A DNA stretch of 64,000 nt, from contig NC_090167.1 of the NCBI RefSeq assembly GCF_017916325.1, positions 538,501 through 602,500 on the forward strand, read 5' to 3'. The translations under genes were made by a program, and so were the position numbers. Source of the DNA: Leishmania martiniquensis. Its lineage: Eukaryota > Euglenozoa > Kinetoplastea > Trypanosomatida > Trypanosomatidae. Each line of letters begins with the position of its first letter. Position 1 is the first letter of the stretch. The notes below the pieces were generated by a model. That model worked only from the letters and a program-made list of their open reading frames with translations. It made no database searches and had not been told where the DNA came from. Shown here one piece after another: positions 28,634 to 39,800 of the stretch.

Positions 28634-29420
28634 CGTCCCTTGACGTTGTGCAGGATGTGATATGGGACGGGGCAAAGATGGTGGAAGAGGGCAGCACGCG
28701 ATACGTACGCCACTCAGAGCCGGAGGAAACAGAAGACTCACACACAGGGACACGTACAGAGAGAGAGAAAGGGACGCCCACAGCCCCTCTTGCCGCTGTA
28801 CAACGCAAAACGGCTCACAACCGCCAAGCAGGGATCGCTGGAGTTCGCCCTGGCACAGCTGTGTGTGTCCGTGAGAGAGGGGAGAGGCAGAAGGTGGCAG
28901 AGAGGGAGGACGAGACGCGAGTGGCAACGCCCCTAAATGACCGAGAAAGAAAACGAAAGACGTAGGGAAGAGGAGCGCCAGAAGCGGCTGGCTCATGCGA
29001 CGGCCCCGCAAGAAAAATGGCGAGACTCATATTCACGCGCTGTGTGCGCCTCCCAATTCTATGCTGCATGACGGAACACAGGAACCCCATATCCGCAAGC
29101 CTTTCTCCTGCAGTTCTGCGTGCGCGAGCTGCGCTACAAGAAGGGGCTGCTCACCGTACTCACAGACGTACGCGCAGTTGCGTTCATCAGCAAAGCGAAA
29201 AAAAGATGAAGTGAGCCGATAAAGAAAAAGATATGAGCGCGGGTTCGACAGTACGATTCACTTCGTGTCTTCCACACACATACACACACACACACACGCG
29301 CGCGAAAAAAATGCGGACTCAGCGGCAGAATCGAGGCCCTCGTGGACGGGGTTGCGCCTCTTTATGAGTGTGACAGGATGCGTCAGCAGCGGGGGGAGGG
29401 GCTGAGAGAAAAAGCGGTCC
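28634..29420. other. spacer left of the 161-aa gene
   Basis: About 0.8 kb of leader and 3' UTR sequence. It holds a pyrimidine-rich minus-strand tract at about 28650-28690 ahead of the 147-aa gene and a (CA)n/(CG)n run at about 29277-29301. No gene is seen. Confidence 0.65.
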
Positions 29421-29906
29421 TCATCCCTTGTGTCCAGCCTCGGAGGCCGAGGACGCCGTTAGACCCAGGTTGTCGAGCTTCGCCACGCCGATGTATGCGA
29501 AGCCGGCCTCACGCAGTTCCTCCTCTGTCGCCTTTTCATCTCTCGCGTACTCTGGCATGGGCGAGACTGTGGTTGTTGATGATACTCGCATCGGGTCATC
29601 CTTCATGTACGCTAACGACCGCATCTCCCAGTAGAAGATCATCACAAAGAAAAGGCTTGATAGCTTGAAGAGCGACCAACTCCAGTCTCTGTTGTACCCG
29701 AAGATGTCAAAAAATGGCACCCTCTCCCGGGACTCGAAGCGCACGTCCTGCCAGTGTGGCTTTTCCGGGTCAATGTGGCTGAGGTCGTGGCTGTCGTACA
29801 GCCGTGCGTCCACCATGTGCTGTCCAGTGGAGGCCGTGTCGACATAGGGCTTCGGCGGAAGCGGGGTGCGTTTTCTCCGCCGTATTAGGCGGCCTAACCA
29901 CTTCAT
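29421..29906 (-). CDS. hypothetical 161-aa single-pass membrane protein
   Basis: The start is the ATG at 29904-29906, about 27 bases after a CAG that follows a CTGCTTCTTATCTTCG tract. The N-terminus is basic (MKWLGRLIRRRKR), then a polar region of about 75 residues, then one hydrophobic segment (about 79-97; LFKLSSLFFVMIFYW) and an acidic C-terminal half. Size, basic start and single membrane span fit accessory subunits of mitochondrial respiratory or ATP synthase complexes, which are highly diverged in trypanosomatids. That is only inference, as no diagnostic motif is seen. Confidence 0.75.
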   Translation of the reverse strand: MKWLGRLIRRRKRTPLPPKPYVDTASTGQHMVDARLYDSHDLSHIDPEKPHWQDVRFESRERVPFFDIFGYNRDWSWSLFKLSSLFFVMIFYWEMRSLAYMKDDPMRVSSTTTVSPMPEYARDEKATEEELREAGFAYIGVAKLDNLGLTASSASEAGHKG

Positions 29907-30887
29907 TGATGCCAGCGAACGCGGCAGCGGCTGCTGCGAAGATAAGAAGCAGCAGTGCGATGTAACACGTCTGCACGAAACGAGAACCGACAACTTGCAC
30001 TAATGTGAGCGAAGCAATGCTCGACAGGGCGAAAGGAGGCCGCACGATGCACAACACTCTGGTATGAAGCTCGCAGCCGAACGGTCAGGGCGTCTGCGGT
30101 GACACATCTGCCGCACAGATGGTTGTCCTCCAGACAGTGCAGCAAACCCCTCCGTGTGATGCGTCACGTTTCAGGAGAGGCCTAAATCAGCATAAAACAA
30201 GCCCAGAGAGTCCCACCCACCCTCCCAAAAAAAAAAAGAAAGCCGAACATGATGAAAATGGCGTCTGCACGAGCAAGCGTGTCAGGCAGAGGGACGCAGA
30301 ACGTGATGACGTATCGACAGCCACAGACCTGCTGGTGAATCACCCCTGGAAGCAGGCGAGCACTCCTCCGTCACTGTGTCCATGCATGTGCGCGCGTGGC
30401 CGCTGCGTGCGCACCGGAAAAAAGGAGAAGGGAGAAGGGCAGCGGTCAATGACTTCGCCCCAGCAAGGCCACCAAAAAGAGTGGCTGCCGTGCCGCCTGA
30501 GGCCAGCACCCCTCGGGCATCGTATTCCTCCACGTTACTTCCATCTTTTTTTCCGTTTTTGTTTGCGCATTACGTCCACGGGTGTTGTGGCCGCCGTCCC
30601 ACGCCCCCCCCTCACACACACACACACGCAATGAGAGGGACGTAGAGAGCGCCTCTTCCCCTCACTTTCTCCCCCCTTCTCTCTCCTCTGTCGCCCGGTC
30701 TCATCGATCGCGCCGCCGCTGTGCGCTGGCGCTCCTGTGCCCATTACCTCAGGCAACGCCACGCACTTCTTGTGCTTTTTTGTTCTCTTTCCTTCCCTGC
30801 TGCTGCCGTTCTGCTCCTCTTCACCGATCAGTCGCGCCCCTCTGTCGGAGATTCTCTTCTCTCTGAGGGTGGAAGGGGGGAGGGCCG
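29907..30887. other. spacer between the 161-aa and ATR genes
   Basis: About 1 kb comprising the leader of the 161-aa gene and the 3' UTR of the ATR gene. It is A-rich near 30225-30243 on the plus strand and carries a (CA)n run near 30611-30629. No coding region is supported. Confidence 0.65.
29931..29955 (-). promoter_or_regulatory. candidate trans-splice acceptor for the 161-aa gene
   Basis: The minus strand reads CTGCTTCTTATCTTCGCAGCAG, a pyrimidine-rich run with two adjacent CAG acceptors, ending about 25-30 bases before the ATG at 29906. Confidence 0.45.
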
Positions 30888-33800
30888 TCAGATCCACGCC
30901 ATCCACCAAATGTACATTTGCGAGAGGTTGTTCAGGTCGGAGGAGTGGTGAATAAGCTTCGCCACCTGACTTTCCACATTCAGTGACAGCGTGTCGCGCT
31001 GAGCCGGTACCGAATACAAGTCGAGAAACCCATCCAGCCGACGCGCGACACGCTCCATGAGCTGCTTCGGGCCGCTTGACGAGTGCGAGCGGCAGCTCTG
31101 CCGCCGCCACTCGATCAGCGGCTCATGCAGAAGCGTTTCGATGATGGACATGACGGCACTTTTGTTCTTCATCTCGCACCTCAGTGCCACCTCGCACGTT
31201 GCCTGGAAAGGGCCGTACGCCCCCAGCACACCCATCACGTCCGTCAGGTTCTGTGTCAGTCGGAAGCGCACCTGCTCCGGTACCTCCAGCTTTTCGCCTT
31301 TGTCAAACATGCACGCGAAATCCACGTGCATCAGCTCGCCACGCTCCATGTCAATCATTAAGTTCTCCGCATGTCGATCGCCGAGGCCCACAATGTGGCC
31401 CGCTATGCTCCAAAGAGCCGTGGACTGCGTGAAGAGCGTGCGTGCCTCGTACCAGCTCTGGTTGCTGGCAAACGTCCGGTCAAGCCACTGGTGCATCACA
31501 GGAGGGGCTTCGGGCAAAATGTACTTGGTGAAAAGCTCCATCTTGGTCATCTTCTTCTCGTCCACGAGGGCCACCCACTTCTTGACTGCTGAGATGTGCA
31601 CGCCGGATCGATCCAGCGCGTAGCACTCCATCGCCACTTTGGCGAGCGGCGTCGTATCGTTGAGCCACTCGATTACGGCGCAGTCGTCGCTGAGAGCGGT
31701 GATGGAGTAACGCCGCAAGGAGAAACGCTTCCGCTTCGCCTCTGGGTCGGAGAGGAAAAAAGAGTTCATGAGAGCCGCCACCTCCATCATACGGATGTCC
31801 TTGCGAGGCTCATCCTTAGCCTTGCACAGAAACGACATTTCGCGACCGTCGTTTGTGTGCACCCAAATGCGCTTCGGCCTCTGCAGCGACCGCATGACAA
31901 CAACGCGATCGTCGAAGTGGTCAAAGTACGGCGCTGTTGGAAAGACCTCCCCTCCACTGGCGCTCGCTCGTATGTTTGGGGTTAGGTTCGACAGCACGGG
32001 TACAATGAACTTGGCCGCGGCGAGCATCGGGGTTACCTTCTGTACAGGGCTGAGATTCGTGAGCCCCTTCTCTTTTGGAAAGAGGCTGGCAGAGCAGTTG
32101 CAGATTGTCAAGAGTGTGTCACAGATGATCTTCGCATGCCGCAGCACGCGCTCATTGCGGGGATCGTCGGCGAATGGTTTGATGATCTGCGTCTCCACCA
32201 CCTCCCTCGGCCCCTCTTTGCTGAGCGCCATTGGAAGCACCAGCCAGAGACATTGCTGAGGAAAGTGGGCCAGTAGGTGCAGCACAATGTCCGTCAAGAC
32301 GTTGCGCACCGCAGTCACCGGATGCCCGAGGCGGGAAAGAAGCTGAGGTAGTGCTGTCATCACCACCGCTGGGGGGATGACCGGCCGCATGGTACTCAAG
32401 ACAAGCTCTCGGATTCGACTGTTCATCTCCCCCAGCGCCGCCAAGGCGGTGCTGTCCAGCTTGCCGACTGTTGTGTTGAGCACGCTGCCAAGAAACACGG
32501 CGCTGTCAAGCCACAGAGTGAGCATGCGGGGTAGTGACACCGATGCCTTCTCGACGCCGCGCACCAAAGCCTCGCCGAAGTGGATGATAGCGCGCGAAGC
32601 GTACCTTTGGATAGAGTCGACCATCTCTTTCTGGTGTTGCAGTGCCACATTATACATCGCCGCAGTCGGCACATTCGCGGTGCCGCTCGGCGTCGCTGAC
32701 GTCGCGGCTGCCGTTAGCTGGGCTGCAGCGCCTTCGCATGCGTTGCTGGTAAGTGTGTGCAGGTGGTCGTAGAAGAGGGCCATTTGGTGATGAACCACCT
32801 CCGACTTGGCATCCAGCTCGCGCGCCTTGTCGTACTCAGCAAAGATGTGCTCCGGCCGTTCAGAGCCCGTCTCGATCAGCCAGTTTGTCAGCAGTACCTG
32901 CAGCTGCGCGCGCGTAGCGGGAGGGATACGCGTGTCAGCGACGCATCCACGCGCGAACTCCATTGCTGGCGTTGGCGACTGTGTATCGTGTAGCAGATTC
33001 GCCACCAAGACGTAGTAACGGGTCTCCGCGACGTGCTCATGGCACTCGAAAGCCGCTTGGCGAGCTGCGGTGAGGGCTGCTTCGCCGAGGCCGCCGTTGC
33101 GCAGCAGCTCGGATTGCTTCAGCCACGTCTCAGCCACCTTCTGCGGCATGTCCAGCTCGCGGTAGATGAGGCGGTGAAGCGCAAGCAGCGGCTCCCGCGC
33201 GGTGATGGTGTCCTCGACATAGGACTCGCGTCTTGACAAGAGGCTCGCGATTTCCTCCTTCACCGATGACGGCAGCAGTGGGGCCGCCAGTCTCATCATG
33301 GGCGCACTCGACTCGGACACGACCGAGCCGCCACGTGAGCAACCCCGTTCGCTACCGTTCCTGATGAAGGCTTTGGCGCACAGCTCCGATACGGCATCCA
33401 CGTCGCCGAGCGCATGCAGGAGCAGCATAAGTGTGTAGCCCTGCGAGGTCAGATCCTCCTGGCACGGAGTGCGAACCATAGGCACCACCTTGGCGCGCTC
33501 CCTGTCTGTTACGCGACGCACAAAGGCGAGGGAACCGCTTCCCGACAGGGCTCGGTGAAGATGTGCGGCGGGCATAGCGAGACTTACCGATCGGCCCCCG
33601 TCAGACCCCATGGCAAGGAGCGACGAGCTCGCCAACGCAGAGGCCGTGGTATCCGCTAAGCACGATGGCAACAGCGCCTCCCACTGGCCAAGGCGCCATG
33701 CCGCCTCGTTCGCGTATGCATGTACATGGTGGCGCAGCTGCGCGGCGTCGACGAACGACGCAGCGTCTCGTGGTGGCTCGCTCAGTAGCTGAGAAAAGGT

Positions 33801-36800
33801 AAAGCTTTGTCTCAAAGCGGCACCAGAGACGTATTCTGGTGTCTCGCACCCGCGCCCCTCGCCATCGGATAACGATGCGGAGGCTAGGAGGGAGGCCGCG
33901 TATCGAGAGGTCATGTAGAGCTCTCCCAGTTCATTCATGCAGTGCAGCGCCGTGAGCTGGTGCTGACCGCTGTGGGGGCGATGCTGCAAGACCAGCTCGG
34001 AGCTGCCAAGAGCCGACAGCCAGTCGCCGTTGTTCTCGAAGGAGAAGGCGGTTTCTTCCAGCGAGAGCCCAGGTGAGGCTCGGTGGATGGAGCGAGACGA
34101 CTCGCGATCGTTCAGCGCTGCGAAAATACGCTGCAGCGGCACCGCTGCAATGACAGAGGCCAGACCAGGAATGCGGCGCTGACTCTCAACACTTCGAAGT
34201 GCTCGAATGTGGCTGCCGATGCGGAGCGCGGCACGGCAGCGAAGCGACCACGGGATACCGCGTAGGAAGTCACCATACACCTCAGCCAGGCGGATGCACA
34301 AGCTCTCTGTCTGATCTTGCGGCTCGAAAACGCAAGCGACGCGTCCACGATTGCGCAGCAGCGTCCATCGAAGCTGCTCTACATCCTCCAGAACAGTGAG
34401 GACGGTGTGAGAGTGCTCGCGTGGCTCTTTCTCGTAGTCACTTTCCGGACTCGTCTCGAAGATGCTCTGCGATCGCAGCGACATGACAGGGATGTTCGGC
34501 CCCCCGGCGGCCGCCTCAAGCACCGCTTTCACCTCACACTCGAGATACTGGACATCCTCCGCCCTACCAGCTTCCAGAACGTGCACCACCAGATAAGGCA
34601 GCAAGTAGAGAACAAGAGCGGCATTCTTCTTGGCGACGTTACGCAGCGGTTGAACCATTTCGGCAACCCAGCCCTCGCAACACGTCACCAGATGGTTAAA
34701 AACGGCGAAGAGCCAGCGCCGGTACGCCAGCGACGGCGTGTATTCAGGAGTTCGTAGGCGCGTCTGCCAGTTCACCGTTAGCGAGTACCGTGTTGTGGTG
34801 AACCCGCCCAGCAGCTGCTTCACGTGCGGGGTCAGCCGCGCCCACCACAGGTATCGTTCAAGCTCGTCCACGTGCACCACGTCTTCTCGCCGCAGCTCCA
34901 CACCCTTGTGCTGAAGGCGCTCCTGCCGTGTCGAGGCGCGAATCAGCTCCTGCACCGCGAACGCGATGCAATTGTGCAGCGCCGGGTCTGCGGTGCTGGC
35001 GAACACCCGCGGGAAGTACTCCTTGAGCAGCGTAAACGAGAACTTGCGCCAGTTCAGCACCGTCTCCGCATCAAGGTAATACGGATGCGCCCACGTCATC
35101 CGGTTCCAGGCATCGAAGCCAGACACCGAGGATACGGTCGCCGACGTTCGCCGCGGGACGTCGGGGCTCTTCGTGGCACATCGCGCGTCCGTCAGCCCTG
35201 CCGCGCTCGGCAAAGCGACGGCACCGAGAATGCTGATGCACCGCATGGCGTACAGAGCGCTCTCAGAATCGATCTCTGTGCATCGCAGCAGTGTGTGCAG
35301 CACCTCTGGGTAGGCCGCAGCCGCGTGCGAGAGCTGTCGGCGCGTCGCTTCATCTGCAGCACCGAGGTACTGGTAAAACGCACGGACAAACACGGTGCTC
35401 GACTGCAGCGAGCCAGATCGCATGACAGAAGCGAACCCAACGAGGAGGACGTGTGCGGTGTCTCGGTCTACCGCCTGCGATCCTTCCACGGCTTCGCTGC
35501 CGACGGGGTGTCGACAATGCAGCGTGACACGGACCAACTCGCTGAACGTCCCCAAGACGACCCGGTACGAGTCCCAAAAGGCCGCATCTGCAGTGCGGGT
35601 GTACAGATGGCGCAGGGCGCTCAGCAAGAGCACTTTAGACTCACTCTCAAGCGCAGCGTGCTGCTCGAGGCTCACGAGACTCAGCACAATCGCAGCAGCC
35701 GACTCCGCGAGGTACTCGTCTGTGCAGGCAAAGACCAGCTCTCTCCACACAATGCACACAGCTGGGAGTAGGCTGGGAAAGCAGGCACACTGATCTAGTA
35801 GCGTCGGTAACATGAGAGCGATCGGGGTCGTCTGCGGGCCCATAAAGCGAATAAAAGATGCTAAGCCCAGCAGCCACCGGCGCCGCGTCCGAAGTGACCC
35901 GGGAGGTGCGACGCTCGTCTCCTCCTCGTCGGCTGCGCCAGCCCTTTCGTGGCGGTACGCGGCCGCAGGCTCGATGCGAACGGCCTTGTAGACGGCATCG
36001 AGCACGGCAAACATGTGCTTCCGAAGCTCTTCCGCCGCCACTGCGCGCACCACCGGCTTTCGCAGGGAGCTCTCCACCCCCGCCACCGTCTCGGCCGCCT
36101 CGCCCAGCGTCACAAGTTGCTCCAGCGCTCGCTCAAATACTGAAAACGCAATGTCATCGAGTACCTCTTTGGTGAACGACGCGCCACCTTCCCCTTCCTC
36201 TGCGGCCTGCAGCTCGCTGGCGACCGTGTGCCGGGAAGGCGATGCGCAGGCGTCCTTGACGCCCTCCTCGGCACATTCGTCTATGGCCGACCTGTCGCAG
36301 CTGAAGAGGCCATTTACTGTCCCTCCCAGAATACCAAGAGGGTCGTGCAGGCCTCCTGCCCGACTCAAGCAGCGCCGTTGATCTCGCCCACTGCGACACC
36401 GCCGGTCGTGCGCGAGCATCTGAGCATCAGCCTCAAGGGAGAGAATGTGAAAGGCAACGAAATGGATTGTGGACCGCGCCATCGCCGGGACGTCTTCGAT
36501 GCCCTTCTGGATGTACCTCGCTACCTCTGCGAGGTGCTGCATTCGCTTCGCGACCGGCTTGCCACCACACTCGTAGAGTACGAACGCCAGCGCCCCCGCC
36601 GCAGTTCGCCACTGAGCGATCTTTTCCTGATCCATGAGGTGCCTCAGTTTCGCTCGTGTGACGTGGTCGCCGCTGTCCACGGCGACGACTGTGGCTGTGG
36701 ACGCTGTTGTTCCGCCAGAGATCTGCTCTGCACCTGGCGCGATGACATAACGCCCCAGCACATCCAACGACGACGTCAAGACAACCTTCATGTCACGATC

Positions 36801-39800
36801 TTCCTTGTCAACAAGCGCCTTAAAAAACGAAGAAAACACAAATGGCCGCTCGCGGAAGCGCAGCAGATCCGTGGCAGACCACGCGAACAGCGCCATCACA
36901 CCGCGTGCCGTCTCGACGCAGAGGCCCATGACAGCCAAAGCGGTGTCGTTGTGAAGAGAGCGCACACCGTGATAGACCACGTAGAGGTCAAAGCAGAGAG
37001 ACAACCACAGGCGCCCCTCCTCCGTCACCCGTTCAGAGGCGGCCATGCACTCTTCCTGTACCGCCATGGACGTATCGGTGAGGGAAAGTCGCCTCTCGCT
37101 GTCCGGCGCGTCAGAGGTGGTCGACGGGGCATCCGCTGGCCGGTGGAAAAAGCGTCGACCAAACCACAGCAGCCGAAGCACCTGGGTGCTGGCTTCGGCG
37201 ATGTATGCCGTGTTGCCATCTCGCCTCGCTGCGAATAGGGCTGATAAGAGTCGCTCAGCCCCAGAGAGCCGCACTAGGAGCAGCGGCGGTAATGCAGAGC
37301 TGCCTACCTCACGCTCCAGATCCGCCCAATCGTGGCACCACAGCAGCAGTTCGCGTAGTGCGCAGTAGCAGCTATCGTTCCCGAGATTGTATGCGCTCAC
37401 TGAGGCAAGGTTGAATAGCGCCCTTACATCGTTCGCCACGAAAGGAGGAGACAGAGCAAGGGAGGCATGTGCCAAAGAAACGGCCGCGCACTTAAACGCG
37501 TCGGCATGGCCGTGTAGGCTACTTGCCGATTGATCACACGCACGAACATCACTGTGCTCAGCTTCACCGGCGTCCAAGATGGCGCCTCTCTCCTTTGCTT
37601 CCCACTCGAAGTGCCGAATGAAACCGAGAAGAGCAGGCAAGAGCTGAGTCCTGTTCAGCTGCACAATCTTCTCCAGCTGCTGCGCCTTTGGGGTTGACTG
37701 CTGTGATTGGCTGCACTTCTGCGGCGCTCCGTCCCCAAGAGGTTTTGCTGAGGGCTTTCCTGTTTTCGAGTTAAGGGCAGCGCTGCGCGCTGTTGCGGGC
37801 CTCTGCCGAGGCGCCTTCCTCACTTCCTCGTTCACTGCACACTCGTCAGCGCTATCGTCGTCGTCGTCCACGTCCACCACCAGCAGATTCTGGGCCACAG
37901 GCTCATTTGTAGCGCCGATCTGCTTACAGATGGGTGTCACATCAGACGAGGCATTGTTCGGCGCCTTGCCTGTGTCAAGACGCACAAGGGCGACGCACCA
38001 GTACTTGACATCCAGCAACCGTATGAGGATGCTGGTAGCATGGCGAAGCAGGCTTCTCACAGCAACTGAGGCCCAGTCTGTCTCACCACACGCCACACCT
38101 TTGCCGACAGTGACACCGCGCCACCACTGTGCGTCACGCTGCACTGATAGAAGTGTGCTTAGCGTCTGAAGTAGCTGCACAACAACAGGAAAATGGCTCG
38201 TGATAGACTCGTACGCGCGTCGCTGACGTGTCAGCCCCTCACCACTCTCAGCGGCGGCTCCCGAAAGCGCTCCAGAGAGGGGCGAGTGCGAGGTCGATCG
38301 CGGTGCCTGTAAGCAATCTCGCAGCACTATCTTCGTCAGCGTGTCCTCAAGCGCTTCAGCGAGGCCCCCTACTCGACACAAAAACGATGCCACCGTTTTC
38401 GCCGAGGCCGAGATCTGAGGTGGCAGCGACAGAAGCCGCCGGCTCCATCCAAGTCCTGAGCCAGCGCGAAACAGGCTCGCTGCGATTTCTCGATCCAGCA
38501 TGTACCACAGTGGTGCAGCAACTTCGAGAGCGGCGTAGGCACCGTTATATCGAGAGGAGATAATATTCTCAAGCTCCTGGACGACACGCGCCACAACCTC
38601 TGATTTGTAGGCCTCCCCATTGCCCGAGTCCACCGGAAAAGCGTGCACCAGTACAATGATGGCTTGCACGAGGAGGCTGTACGACGGCGACTCGTGGTGT
38701 CGCATCACTTGGAGCGTTTCGGACAGGGAGTGCTGAAACGCTCCTGCGTCGCATCGGGCGACCGCCGACGACACCTGGAGACGTGCCTGGACGGCAAGTG
38801 CGTTAGCCTCAAGTAAACGGTAGGCCGAGACGCTGATACAGTTCTTCGCACGGTCCACCACGTTCGACACACAAGCCGTCAGTGCACCTGCGCGAAAGAA
38901 CGAAAGTACTCGAGTCGGTAAGAAGGCCAGCTCCGCCTCCACTGCACACGATGGCAGCTGCGTGCACAGCAGAGAGGCGGTGAATGACGAAAGAGGAAGC
39001 TGACTCACGAGAAGCTGCAGATGGTGATTGTGCGCAGCAAGCAGCGTTTCTTCGCCCATGTGCGCTAGTCCTCTGCATGCGCTCGTCTGCGCCACTGTGC
39101 TGCGAAAGACTCTCTCACATAGCCGTACCCATTGCCGCAGCGTGGCCATGGCTGAAATAAGGCGCGGTGTGCCACCGCCGGTATTCGTAACGGCATCGTC
39201 CCCAATCTTACCAGGATTAGCGTACAGCTCCCCGCACCAGTGCACCGCTACTGCCCACATCTGCGCGAGACACGCTGTCATAGTGCCTCGACCGTCAGGT
39301 CCCGCCCCGCCGCGGTGGTGCGCCGCGGCTACAAGGGAGTCGAGCTCCGGCGTGGTGAGGTGCTGACACCAGTCCAACAGCGCCTTTTCCGCAACTGTTA
39401 TGCCGTAAATAGATGGGCACGCCTGTGCGCCTCGGCGGCTCCACTGAGTGACCAAAAGAGACAAGATTAGAGGCCCCTGAAGGTGCGGAAGAAGGCGGCA
39501 ATCCACTACCGCAAAGTGGTGAAGGGTGTGCCAAGCCGTGCCGTGCTGCACAAGATTCACTACGCCACCCTCAGCGCCGGGGACGGCACTGGACACGAGA
39601 TGGCAGGCAACGTCGCACAGGAGCCCGATGCGGTCAGGGGAGAGTGACGGAAGCAGTCGCTCCTCGCTAAGCCGCAAGACTAGACGCAGTAGGCACGCCT
39701 GAATGCAGCGCGCCTCATAGAGAGTCTCAACGCAGGTGCAGGTGGAGAACACCTCCTGCAGGAACTGCGCTCTACTCGCCGCGTTCAGTTCAAAAGCTGT

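Noticed and set aside
34824..35771. 315-residue plus-strand frame inside the ATR gene, and a similar 336-residue frame at 36228-37238
   Set aside because: Both are antisense to continuous ATR coding sequence and have Arg/His-rich mirror-frame composition.
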